This document shows positions 55,836-63,656 of a stretch of DNA of 64,000 bases, one piece after another; positions within the stretch are counted from its first letter, which is position 1; each line of letters starts with the position of its first letter. The stretch covers positions 1 through 64,000 of the forward strand of contig JBFMAZ010000022.1 in NCBI GenBank assembly GCA_040755415.1. The letters run 5' to 3'. Under the pieces are notes generated by a model. It did not search any database and was not told the origin of the DNA. It saw only the letters and a program-made list of their open reading frames with translations. Position numbers and translations under genes: made by a program. The DNA is from QYQD01 sp040755415. Lineage in GTDB: Bacteria; Desulfobacterota; QYQD01.

Positions 55836-55875
55836 GGGGTATGTCCTTGAGGTATTTTTCTTTTGGAAAGCAGAT

Positions 55876-57264
55876 TCAAAATGTCCTTACGTCGATAAGC
55901 ATAACATCTTCTTTCTTTGCCACCTCTTTAAGCTTTTCAGAAAATCCGCTTTTTGAGAATATCATAAAACGCTCGACACGATCGCGTGTACCCCACTTTA
56001 CCCTGGGGGCCTTCTCTTTCAAGTTCTCGAGGATCGGGAGCCCCAGCGGCTTCGGATTCCACTTTACCTCGCCAAAGTAGATAGTTTCTTTGTTATCGTC
56101 CAGTGCCACGATATCTATCTCGTTGTTCTTATCCCACCATCTGCCAATAGAGTTGAACTCGATGAGACCTTCTTTCATGAGCCGCTGGCACGCCTCGCGA
56201 CAGACTCGTTCGAAAGCGAAACCAAGGTATGAACCAAATCCTTTCTTGATCTGTTCCATAACCGGCTTTACGTTCTCTATCTCAAGGTGGCTACGGTTGG
56301 GAAAGACATACCGGAACCAGAAAGAAAAGAAATGATCCCCTATCTTGTAAAGACCAAGCCTGCTTTTCTCAGGGTTTTTCTCCGTGACCGGTACTTCTTT
56401 TTCGACGATACCGAGGCTACGCAGGATATCGATATACCGGGCCACCATGCTCTTCTCAAAGCCGGACGCTGCCATTATTTCCCCTGGTTTTCTCTTCCCT
56501 TCAGACAAGGCCCTTAGTATGGCGAAATAGTTTCTCGGCTCTCTCAATTCCTCCCGTACAAGGAATTCCACTTCCTGATAAAGGAAGGTTCCTTTGCGCA
56601 GGATATTGGCCTCTATGTTCCCGAAAATATCGAGGGAAGGATTCAGTTTCTCCAGGTATGCGGGTATTGCGCCGCATACCGCGTATATATGTACAAGATC
56701 GTCGAACGCCTTCTCCGGAAAAAATCCGGTCAGGGCCTCAAACGGCATTTCCTTCACCTCGAGCGATCCGGTTCTCCGCCCGTAAAGCGGGGCCTTATGA
56801 AGCAGGACCTCTTTCTCCATCATGCCTATGCTGGACCCTGGAAGAATCAGAAAAATGGGTGTATTTTTGAGGTGTTCATCGATTCCCTTTTGAAAAACAC
56901 TGGATATAGCCTTGTTGGCGTTCACTAGATACGGAAATTCGTCAAAAACCAGTACCATCCGACTCTTAACTCTTTTTGCCAGGTACCTGAAAAGCTGTTC
57001 CCAGTCTTTAAATCCATTATCCCGCAGGATACTGTCATCGAAGGCTGTTCCCACGATCTGACCGATACTTTTGAGCTGCACCTTTTCGGCAAGGGCGTCC
57101 GATAGATAAAAGACAGCGGGCTTGTCTTTGATAAACTCCTGCACCAGACGCGTCTTGCCAACCCTGCGACGACCATAGATGGGAATAAACGAAAAGGATG
57201 GCTCCGCGTACCAGTCGTTCAACTGTCTTAGTTCAGTATGCCTGTTAACAAACTTTCGCTGCAT
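55876..57264 (-). CDS. AAA ATPase with C-terminal DUF234 nuclease-like domain
   Basis: 462 residues. N-terminal STAND-like ATPase: Walker A GRRRVGKTRL (about 30-39), Walker B MVLVFDEFPYL (about 105-115). A winged helix (GKRKPGEIMAASGFEKSMVA) and then DUF234, a PD-ExK-like fold with EIDIVALDD and FGEVKWN supplying D, E and K. The family is widespread in archaea and anaerobic bacteria with no settled role; a defence or mobile-element link has been suggested. A perfect palindrome with a tandem copy lies just upstream. Confidence 0.85.
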   Translation of the reverse strand: MQRKFVNRHTELRQLNDWYAEPSFSFIPIYGRRRVGKTRLVQEFIKDKPAVFYLSDALAEKVQLKSIGQIVGTAFDDSILRDNGFKDWEQLFRYLAKRVKSRMVLVFDEFPYLVNANKAISSVFQKGIDEHLKNTPIFLILPGSSIGMMEKEVLLHKAPLYGRRTGSLEVKEMPFEALTGFFPEKAFDDLVHIYAVCGAIPAYLEKLNPSLDIFGNIEANILRKGTFLYQEVEFLVREELREPRNYFAILRALSEGKRKPGEIMAASGFEKSMVARYIDILRSLGIVEKEVPVTEKNPEKSRLGLYKIGDHFFSFWFRYVFPNRSHLEIENVKPVMEQIKKGFGSYLGFAFERVCREACQRLMKEGLIEFNSIGRWWDKNNEIDIVALDDNKETIYFGEVKWNPKPLGLPILENLKEKAPRVKWGTRDRVERFMIFSKSGFSEKLKEVAKKEDVMLIDVRTF

Positions 57265-57272
57265 GCCCGCCC

Positions 57273-57307
57273 AGTATAATCGTGATTAGTATAATCGTGA
57301 TTATACT
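57273..57307. promoter_or_regulatory. Palindrome and tandem copy upstream of the ATPase
   Basis: AGTATAATCGTGATT occurs twice in a row (57273-57287 and 57288-57302). The second with its flank makes the perfect palindrome AGTATAATC-GT-GATTATACT (57288-57307). It overlaps -10-like sequences on the minus strand and ends eight bases before the start codon, which suggests autorepression. Confidence 0.6.
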
Positions 57308-57440
57308 ATTTTAGATAGTAAGTCAACAAAAATAACTGCACCAGTCGTACTTTTCCCGGCGACGCATGCGCTCAAGCCCACCAGGGTGGGGGGCTGGAGG
57401 GGGGAGAAGCCCGGTTACGCGCTTAGGCGGCATCTTCCGG

Positions 57441-57761
57441 TCATTTCTTGTGCAACTGGATTACGTTCGCTTCCTCTCCACATGAATTGATTTCGCTCTC
57501 CGTCTTCCTCAGGAGACCTGGCGCTACGTTCCACTGTTGGCCGTCGTCCGTTATAACAGTGACACTTTTCCTGTTATATCGAGTCAACATGCCCGTTATG
57601 GGCGGCCCGCCCTGTGGCTGAAAGGACACCCGGTCACCGATGTTGAACTGCAACATCTGCGCGTGTGCGCGCATCTGGGCCAGGAAGCGGAGGCGCGCAA
57701 CAACTTTGTTGTTCAATTCGATAAGTTCCGCCTCAGTTAGATGGTCAATGTCAATCTTCAT
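57441..57761 (-). CDS. Small conserved protein with SH3-like C-terminal part
   Basis: About 106 residues from MKIDIDHL. An N-terminal helical region (LTEAELIELNNKVVARLRFL) and a beta-rich part (FNIGDRVSFQPQGG, GMLTRYNRKSVTVITDDG, WNVAPGLLRK) that looks like a small KOW/SH3-type nucleic-acid-binding barrel. I know such proteins only as conserved hypotheticals. GAGGGAG before ATG 57761 decides the start over 57785. Confidence 0.7.
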   Translation of the reverse strand: MKIDIDHLTEAELIELNNKVVARLRFLAQMRAHAQMLQFNIGDRVSFQPQGGPPITGMLTRYNRKSVTVITDDGQQWNVAPGLLRKTESEINSCGEEANVIQLHKK

Positions 57762-57870
57762 TTTTTCTCCCTCTGGGTTACTCACCTGCTTTCACCACAC
57801 AATCTTTTTGTCACCGAGCGGCACGCGTAACCGGCCGGCAATGGAGCGTAGCGGAATTGCCGATCCGCAT

Positions 57871-58185
57871 TCACGTGCTGGCTGGCCGAGATTCTCTACT
57901 CTGAAGCCAACGTTTGAATGACGTTTGACTCTCACCCGATGGCTTCCCGGCCAAGAGACCCTCAATGCTGATATCCTCGTCTATGTCCTCCCAGTGTATC
58001 CCCTGACCTTTTCCGATAAGCCGCCAAATTGCCCTTTCCATCGGCTTTGCGTGTTCAAGTCTGGGATACCAGCCCAGAGGAACAAAGATCGTTCTTTCGT
58101 CAGTAAGATCAACGCATAGTGTGTCTTCGGTCACCTTAACGTCCACTGCGTCAGGGACCTCAATTGCAATCGCCGAAATAGCCAT
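57871..58185 (-). CDS. DUF2442-domain protein, orphan antitoxin-like
   Basis: 104 residues with the DUF2442 pattern: LCVDLTDERTIFVPLGWYPR, IGKGQGIHWEDIDEDISIEG, LLAGKPSGESQTSFKRWL. DUF2442 is usually paired with a DUF4160 toxin; none is visible on either side. Immediately upstream lies repeat R1 copy 1. Confidence 0.8.
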   Translation of the reverse strand: MAISAIAIEVPDAVDVKVTEDTLCVDLTDERTIFVPLGWYPRLEHAKPMERAIWRLIGKGQGIHWEDIDEDISIEGLLAGKPSGESQTSFKRWLQSRESRPAST

Positions 58186-58202
58186 TCCAGGCCTCCATCA
58201 TA

Positions 58203-58335
58203 TGTTGATACCTTAGCAGAAGTCCTAGCCGAAGGCAAGGGCGGAATCGTGAGAAACCGTCTGAAGGAAGCTGAATATTTACTATTCCGATTCGGGCGGA
58301 TGCCAGGTGGGGAGACTGGGGAGAAAAAAACCGGC
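58203..58335. repeat. Repeat R1, copy 1
   Basis: Starts GTTGATACCTTAGCAGAAGT, runs through AAGGGCGGAATCG and ends near CGGGCGGATGCCAGGTGGGG. It matches 59928-60110 over most of its length and 60643-60693 over the first 46 bases. It lies immediately 3' of the DUF6941-like gene. In frame it would read VDTLAEVLAEGKGGIV, but no copy has a start. Confidence 0.75.
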
Positions 58336-58371
58336 CTCATTTTCCCATTCAAAAATGTTATTATTCTACAT

Positions 58372-58788
58372 TTATTTTTTGGTAGGTGCCCGACGCGGTT
58401 TCTTCGCCAGGTGAATCCCAAATTTATGGACTAATGGTTTCGTTTCTTCTTCGAAATATATCTCAAATTTGGCTTCTCCTGGTGAATTTATCCTGAACGG
58501 CGATATTACAATAGCTAGGTTTAAGTTGCCACCGATCTGCTGGTTAGGCGGTTCTGGTAAGGCATTACGAATGGGCTCGGCACGTGGCGTTGTAAGTGTA
58601 ACTTCGAATTTTGGGATACGTTTTTTAGTTTTTATTAGCATGACAAATAGGCACAATTTTGGGAGGATTGCTGGGAGTTTTTCAAAGACCATACTTTCGG
58701 GATATATGCCCATTAGAGAAGTCTTATTCCCCACTTCCTCTCTTACATCATCACATAAAATCGTGTTAATTTTGTCTGCAAACTCCAT
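58372..58788 (-). CDS. DUF6941-like protein
   Basis: 138 residues. The N-terminal part ILCDDVREEVGNKTSLMGIY is typical of the DUF6941 group; the remainder is beta-rich (FEVTLTTPRAEPI, NLAIVISPFRINSPGEAKFE) with a lysine-rich tail. No role is known. It lies in the toxin-antitoxin region and is followed by a copy of R1. Confidence 0.7.
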   Translation of the reverse strand: MEFADKINTILCDDVREEVGNKTSLMGIYPESMVFEKLPAILPKLCLFVMLIKTKKRIPKFEVTLTTPRAEPIRNALPEPPNQQIGGNLNLAIVISPFRINSPGEAKFEIYFEEETKPLVHKFGIHLAKKPRRAPTKK

Positions 58789-58805
58789 TTAAGGACACCT
58801 TTAAT

Positions 58806-59285
58806 TTAATGAAGATAAGTTTTGCTATCGATGTTTATTTCTTCTTTGCCCCATGTACTAACCTGAAGCTTTTCGACGCGTTCTTTTACTGAAGAATATG
58901 CTGTCATTTGGCTATAGACTTTCTCTGTTAATGACTCAATCTCTCTTTTGATCAATCTGAGTGAATTTCTTTCTGAAAGCAATTGCACTACATAAGTATT
59001 AAAAGATATTCCCTCCTTTTTCGCTGCATTGCTTAATGATGCATGAAGAGATTTTGGCAGTCTTAACCGAATTTGGCCGCTGAAAGGTTTCAAAATATCT
59101 GGCTCAGGAACTTTTTCGCCATCTTCCTCTAGCACATCGAGATAAAGTTTTTTGGCTATAGATAGTTCCTTTACGGCTTTTTCCGGAGTACTACCAAAGG
59201 CGCTAAGGCCTTCCAGTTCCGGTACCGTTGCTATAAAAGCGGTATCTTCTTCACTCCATTGTATAAGTACAGAGTGCTTTGACAT
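58806..59285 (-). CDS. hicB: HicB-family antitoxin
   Basis: 159 residues. The HicB partial RNase H-like fold is at 1-55 (VLIQWSEEDTAFIATVPELE, GLSAFGSTPEKAVKEL), followed by a ribbon-helix-helix-like part (GQIRLRLPKSLHASLSNAAK, GISFNTYVVQLL) and a longer helical tail. Six bases after hicA. It would neutralise HicA and repress the operon. Confidence 0.85.
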   Translation of the reverse strand: MSKHSVLIQWSEEDTAFIATVPELEGLSAFGSTPEKAVKELSIAKKLYLDVLEEDGEKVPEPDILKPFSGQIRLRLPKSLHASLSNAAKKEGISFNTYVVQLLSERNSLRLIKREIESLTEKVYSQMTAYSSVKERVEKLQVSTWGKEEINIDSKTYLH

Positions 59286-59291
59286 CAGTCT

Positions 59292-59552
59292 CTAGTCCTC
59301 CTTTATACCATATAAGCCATTTTCTTTAGCCCATGTTAGCAACTGATTAACCTGGTATGCCTTAGCTTTTCCATCGTCATCTTGTATCGATATTGTATAT
59401 CTTGGATGTGAGTTCCGTTTATAAATAGCATGACTACCTGTGCCTTTCCTCCGTTTCATACCAAAATGTTCGCACAATGTGCATAACTCATCGAATCTGA
59501 GATTCTGCGGAGAATTGACAGCCTTATTGATTAGCTTATCGACACGTCCCAA
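59292..59552 (-). CDS. hicA: HicA-family mRNA interferase toxin
   Basis: 86 residues, double-stranded RNA-binding-like fold with the catalytic histidine in GTGSHAIYKR and a preceding LCEHFGMKRRKG. Toxin first, antitoxin second, as usual for hicAB. Intact as far as can be seen. Confidence 0.85.
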   Translation of the reverse strand: MGRVDKLINKAVNSPQNLRFDELCTLCEHFGMKRRKGTGSHAIYKRNSHPRYTISIQDDDGKAKAYQVNQLLTWAKENGLYGIKED

Positions 59553-59925
59553 TATTATCTTAACCTTTTGGTACCAAATATGGAACCATTATTCAAGATA
59601 TTTTTGAGTGACCATTCATTTTGACCAGGCCGACTAGGCGGAGAGTATCGCTAAGTAGGCCATAAACGGCTTCAGGTTTCGTATTCACTTCCGCATTGAA
59701 TGCATCTTTTGGGGTAAAAGGGAATAATTAAGAGCCAAAGACACCATGTAATAAGCACCATAAAAAACGTTCCCCAGCCTAAATGGCGTTTAAATAGAAA
59801 AAGTAAGGGAGCGTCTGGCTAATCCCCAGATCACTCGTGGACCAAAAGCACAATAAACTCCGCGCCTCAACCGCCCGGGAATGCTTCCCCGAAGCCCATA
59901 CCGCTGAGAGTGAACCCTGTTAATG
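59553..59925. other. Gene-free stretch upstream of hicA
   Basis: No supportable gene. It should hold the hicAB promoter. Coding-like scraps (59620-59680) have frequent stops on both strands. Together with R1 copy 2 the gap reaches 60123. Confidence 0.5.
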
Positions 59926-59927
59926 TG

Positions 59928-60110
59928 TTGGTTGATACCTTAGCAAAAGCACCGGATGAAGGCAAGGCCTGTCTGCGTGCAACGCACAGGCAGGGGCGGA
60001 ATCGTGGTCTGTCTGCCGACGGGCAGGGAGACCGCCAGGAGAAGAGAAGGTTGAACATTCACTATTCCGACCCGGGCGGATGATAGGTGGAGGGAAGGGA
60101 GAGAGAATCT
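59928..60110. repeat. Repeat R1, copy 2
   Basis: GTTGATACCTTAGCAAAAGC, AGGGGCGGAATCGTGG, ATTCCGACCCGGGCGG and AGGTGGAGGGAAGGG follow the order of copy 1. Inside is an extra imperfect palindrome, GCCTGTCTGCGTG with ACGCACAGGC. It lies 14 bases 3' of the antitoxin gene. Confidence 0.75.
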
Positions 60111-60123
60111 GTCGGTTACCCGA

Positions 60124-60333
60124 TTATGCAGTCTTTTTCTGCCTCTTAATAATTTCGGTTAATGATCTCAAAGCCTGATTTACAGAGTCATGGTCCGGAA
60201 AAAATTTTGCAACATCAGGCTCAATGACTACAACATTGGTTCCTTCTGCGTACCTTTTTGCATATTTCCCCCGAATACCTTTACTGAAATCATATTCTTC
60301 AAGCATGTCTGGATCTTTTTGCATTCTTTTCAT
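60124..60333 (-). CDS. BrnA-like antitoxin of BrnT/BrnA pair
   Basis: 69 residues: EEYDFSKGIRGKYAKRYAEG, NVVVIEPDVAKFFPDHDSVN and ALRSLTEIIKRQ. This is the common short ribbon-helix-helix-like antitoxin that accompanies BrnT toxins. Its ATG overlaps the toxin gene. It seems intact, unlike its toxin. Confidence 0.75.
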   Translation of the reverse strand: MKRMQKDPDMLEEYDFSKGIRGKYAKRYAEGTNVVVIEPDVAKFFPDHDSVNQALRSLTEIIKRQKKTA

Positions 60334-60590
60334 ATTGTTCCCTTTCCTTTTTTGTGGCCTTCCTTGCGCTTATTATTCTGATTTTGTCTCCTCTTTCTGT
60401 ATGAACAACTACCACGATTTTTACAGGAATTTCCAATGAGAATTAGCCTGTCTTCTTTATCAGAATGCAGAGGATCATAAATCGTTAATGATAGGGTATC
60501 ACTAAAAGCTGTGCTTGCTTCATCAAAAGATACGTCGTGAATTTGTAAATTCTTTTTTGATTTGTTTGTATCCCATTCAAATAGAAGCAT
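60299..60590 (-). pseudogene. BrnT-family toxin with frameshift
   Basis: The first 54 residues are a normal BrnT start (MLLFEWDTNKSKKNLQIHDV, SFDEASTAFSDTLSLTIYDP, DKEDRLILIGNS). The frame then gives basic nonsense. Skipping one base near 60425 restores the family's C-terminal half: VKIVVVVHTERGDKIRIISA then RKATKKEREQYEK, ending at TGA 60299-60301. So one extra base has disrupted it, or the read is wrong there. The unshifted frame would stop at 60330. Confidence 0.75.
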
Positions 60591-60642
60591 ATCTTGTTAT
60601 TTTTGATTAATTATAGCCTTTACAGGTGAATCCTGCTAATTG

Positions 60643-60693
60643 TTGATACCTTAGCAGAAGTACTGGCCGAAGGCCAGGGCGGAATCGATCCGG
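60643..60693. repeat. Repeat R1, copy 3 (short)
   Basis: GTTGATACCTTAGCAGAAGT with CTGGCCGAAGG and CAGGGCGGAATCG matches copy 1 for about 46 bases and then diverges. It lies 26 bases 3' of the ORF6N pseudogene. Confidence 0.75.
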
Positions 60694-60718
60694 GTTTTGG
60701 TATCGGCATCCAACATGA

Positions 60719-61268
60719 TTATTTGTTCCGTATTCGTGTGGTGTAGGAGGCGGCGGGTTCCTTTGCAAGAAACCCGATTTTCCGTTTCTTTGGTTCCGGC
60801 GGGGTCATGAGTTGCCGGATGGCATCAAAGACCGCTCTAAATTGGGCATCGTACTTCTTTTCCAAGTCAGCAAGTTTACGGGAAAGGTCTTTATTGGTTG
60901 CAAGCATTTCACGGAGCTTTACGAAAGTCCGCATGATGGCAATGTTTACCTGAATGGCGCGTTCACTGTTAAGGACGCTGGAAAGCATAGCCACCCCCTT
61001 GCTCTGTAAAGACATAAGGGAGATATCTCCTGCCGCCATGCCCCGAACTTGAGGTCGCAAATTGCGATCTCAAGTTTTCAGTTTCTTCAGATGACAACTG
61101 AAACATGAAATCGGAAGGAAATCTTGCGATGTTGCGTCTGACCTATTCATTCAATCGTCTCGTAGGGACTTCGTATAGCTCGGCAAGGTCTCTGTCGAGC
61201 ATTACCTTATGGCCTCGAATCAAGTATATCCTTCTTTCGATCATCTCAACAAGAATAAGTTCTTTCAT
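60719..61268 (-). pseudogene. ORF6N-domain protein, disrupted
   Basis: Three pieces on the minus strand rebuild an ORF6N protein: MKELILVEMIERRIYLIRGH to RDLAELYEVPTRRLNE, a TAG at 61143-61145 where glutamine is expected, VRRNIARFPSDFMFQLS to RRYLPYVFTEQG, and after a one-base shift at a C5 run (60994-60998) VAMLSSVLNSERAIQVNIAI onward with a coiled coil. ORF6N proteins are common in phages and mobile elements. One stop and one frameshift make it non-functional as read. Confidence 0.75.
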
Positions 61269-61464
61269 CACCCCTCCAACTTAAGGTCACAAATTGTGAC
61301 CTTAAACAATGGACGGTCTCTTCCGGTGTAAGCCGGAACACAAAGTCATCGGGAAAGCAATCGGCGTTCCGTTTGACCGCCTGGTTCAATGCCTTGGTCG
61401 ATACGCCATATATTGTTGCAAGATCGCTACCCAGGATCACCCGTTGGCCGCGAATTGCGCCCAC
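61246..61464 (-). pseudogene. Second ORF6N fragment
   Basis: 72 residues: AIRGQRVILGSDLATIYGVS, LNQAVKRNADCFPDDFVFRL and TPEETVHCLRSQFVTLS. This is the N-terminal half of another ORF6N domain; the rest is missing, as it runs into the start of the pseudogene at 61268. A tandem pair of related remnants. The short gap to 61621 contains a frame ending SQDEADMRRKAAVCPVTGEE that I cannot assign. Confidence 0.6.
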
Positions 61465-61621
61465 CGTTTAGGACATTTTTGCCCCGAAGATCAATATATC
61501 CCCGGTTTCTTCGCCGGTTACAGGGCATACGGCGGCTTTACGGCGCATATCCGCCTCATCCTGCGAATCCTCAATGATGACGTATCCCTTATCGGTTAGA
61601 TTTGTCTGTGCGAACCTGAGA

Positions 61622-62206
61622 TCAATACTCCTCACACTTGATCTGATAGTAGCTTCTCTCGTGATCGCAGGAAGGACATTTCTCCGGCGGCTCGGTCCCG
61701 AAGTGTACATAACCACATTCCCGGCAGATCCACGCCACCTCTTTTTCTTTCTTGAAGACCGTGCCGGCCTCGACCTCTTTAAGTAATTTTTTATATCTTT
61801 CTTCGTGATGCTCTTCGGCCCTGGCAATAGCCCTTAACCGGCGGGCGATCTCCGGAAGCCCTTCTTTTTCCGCCATATCCGCAAATTCAGGATACATGCT
61901 GGTATATTCATAATGCTCGCCCGCGATGGCGGCCTTCAGGTTTTCAGCCGTAGTGCCCAGTACGGTTGGGGCGGCGGCCTCTACCTTGATCTCATCCAAC
62001 TTCTCACCGCTCTTCTTTTTTAATTCATTGATCAGCTTGAATAGCCAACTGGCGTGTTCTTTTTCATTCTCCGCGGTAATAAGGAAAATCTCGGCGATCT
62101 GTTCAAACCCTTCTTTCCTTGCAATCTTAGAGTAGAAGGAATACCTGTTCCTGGCCTGGCTCTCGCCGATAAATGCCTTGACCAGATTTTCAATAGTCTT
62201 CTTCAT
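61622..62206 (-). CDS. Rubrerythrin
   Basis: About 194 residues. A ferritin-like four-helix part with the diiron ligands in LVKAFIGESQARNRYSFY, AENEKEHASWLF, AAIAGEHYEYTSMYPEFADM and ARAEEHHEERYKKLL, then a rubredoxin-like C-terminal domain with CRECGYV and CPSCDHE. It reduces hydrogen peroxide in anaerobes. ATG 62206 is chosen for GGAGG eight bases ahead; the longer frame starts within that site. Confidence 0.95.
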   Translation of the reverse strand: MKKTIENLVKAFIGESQARNRYSFYSKIARKEGFEQIAEIFLITAENEKEHASWLFKLINELKKKSGEKLDEIKVEAAAPTVLGTTAENLKAAIAGEHYEYTSMYPEFADMAEKEGLPEIARRLRAIARAEEHHEERYKKLLKEVEAGTVFKKEKEVAWICRECGYVHFGTEPPEKCPSCDHERSYYQIKCEEY

Positions 62207-62256
62207 GGTCTTTACCTCCAATCAAGCAATTTTTTATAGCTTATCAGTTATCCTAT

Positions 62257-62388
62257 GAGGCTCTTGCAAAAATCGTCACACCGGTGAAAACCGGTGTCCA
62301 GAGGTATCTAAACTGCTTGAAATTACTGGATTCCGGCTTTCGCCGGAATGACAAGAATGCCATTTATAAGACTTTTCCAAGAGGCTCC
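62257..62388. repeat. Palindromic element (GCCGGAATGACA type)
   Basis: Outer arms GAGGCTCTTGCAAAAATCGT and AGACTTTTCCAAGAGGCTCC enclose CACCGGTGAAAACCGGTGTC with CAG and CTGGATTCCGGCTTTCGCCG with GAATGAC. It is built like the element at 21719. Confidence 0.8.
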
Positions 62389-62428
62389 TATTTTTAAAAT
62401 ACAGAGTTACCTTCGCTTCGCATCTGCC

Positions 62429-63256
62429 CTAACTTTTCAAAACCTCTTCCTTTAACTCCTGCGATCTTCTGGTGGCTGCCTCAACCGTATCCATCAGGAT
62501 GCCATTAAGACCGGCCCTGGCCATGACGTGCAGACCGGCTATGGTGGTGCCGCCGGGCGAGGTGACCATCTCCTTAAGGCAGCCGAGAGGTTCGCCTGTC
62601 TCCATAGCCAATTTCACTGAACCAAGCACGGTCTGCAGGGTAAGCGTCCTGGCTATATCACGGGAAAGACCCATCCTGACGCCGGCATCAATGAAGGCCT
62701 CCATAATGGCAAATACGTAGGCCGGGCCGCTCCCGGAAAGACCGGTTACGGCATCCAGATATTTCTCTTCGACAATTACCGTCCTGCCCACCGCAGAGAA
62801 TACCTGTTCAGCAAGCTGTAAGTCCCTTACGCCGGCATGATTACCCCGGGCCAGGGCCGTTGCTCCCTCGCCAATCAGGGCCGGGGTATTCGGCATGACC
62901 CGGATGATACGGCTTTTTTCCGGCAGCCTGGCCTCCAGATATCCTAGGGGGATGCCCGCCGCAATGGAAATAACCAGGTGTCCCGGCGTTACCTCCGGTC
63001 TTATTTCATCCAGGACTGCGGCCATCACCTGGGGTTTGACCGCCAGTATGATTACGTGACTCTGGGTGACCAGTTCTTTGTTACTCTGACACGCGTTGAC
63101 GCCGTAAGTCTCTTTAAGATGTTCCAGGCAACCGGCACTGGCGTCGAACACACAGACCTGTTCCGCCTTTACCACCTTGGCCTTAAGCAGACCTTTAAGG
63201 AGGGCCTCTCCCATCTTTCCGCCACCAATAAACCCTATCTTACCTTTTAGTCCCAT
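62429..63256 (-). CDS. proC: Pyrroline-5-carboxylate reductase
   Basis: About 275 residues; last step of proline synthesis, NAD(P)H-dependent. Rossmann start KIGFIGGGKMGEALLKGLL, VKPQVMAAVLDEI, MPNTPALIGEGATALARG, and the dimer domain VTGLSGSGPAYVFAIMEAF and EMVTSPGGTTIAGL. The longer frame to 63394 runs through an upstream palindromic element, so ATG 63256 is taken. Confidence 0.95.
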   Translation of the reverse strand: MGLKGKIGFIGGGKMGEALLKGLLKAKVVKAEQVCVFDASAGCLEHLKETYGVNACQSNKELVTQSHVIILAVKPQVMAAVLDEIRPEVTPGHLVISIAAGIPLGYLEARLPEKSRIIRVMPNTPALIGEGATALARGNHAGVRDLQLAEQVFSAVGRTVIVEEKYLDAVTGLSGSGPAYVFAIMEAFIDAGVRMGLSRDIARTLTLQTVLGSVKLAMETGEPLGCLKEMVTSPGGTTIAGLHVMARAGLNGILMDTVEAATRRSQELKEEVLKS

Positions 63257-63317
63257 TTTTGACCCCTTTATCTTTTGCATATAACCACAGCGCACAGAGA
63301 ATTTATTGTCCAAACAT

Positions 63318-63358
63318 ATTTCCCCCTTTACTAAAAGGGGGGGGTGAGGGGGGATTAT
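63318..63358. repeat. G/C-tract palindrome upstream of proC
   Basis: ATTTCCCCCTTTACTAAAAG followed by a G-run, GTGAGG and a second G-run. Same core as in the RM gene. The 63257-63656 gap otherwise shows no gene. Confidence 0.75.
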
Positions 63359-63656
63359 TTTCTTTACCCTTTGTGTCTCGTCTCTTTGAGACACGGCTGT
63401 TTTATTTGGAGTTAGGATTCTGGGATTTGTATATTACGCACAAAATATCCCTTACGGCAAGAAAAATTCGGTATTTGACACAACGCTGAAGTGAGTAGTG
63501 AAACCACATTATGGAAAATATTTTCCCTCAAAGTGGAAGAATATTACACACATAGGACCGTGCACTATTGACAAGGGGCAATTAAAACAATAGATTACAA
63601 ATAAAACACTGATGGCATAAAATATGCAAATTAATAGCAGAGAGAGGAAAAAGGAC

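Noticed and set aside
58203..60693. R1 copies as integron attC sites
   Set aside because: Their position 3' of each gene fits, but I find no paired RYYYAAC / GTTRRRY core sites or clear stem with extrahelical bases, and no integrase gene is in the window.
61468..61827. 119-residue frame overlapping the rubrerythrin 3' end
   Set aside because: Its first half is the shadow of rubrerythrin. The last 50 residues (with RKAAVCPVTGEE) look more protein-like, but no start or family could be supported.
63257..63394. N-terminal extension of ProC
   Set aside because: The extension (with PPHPPLLVKGE) is translated palindromic element; the Rossmann strand begins at the ATG of 63256.
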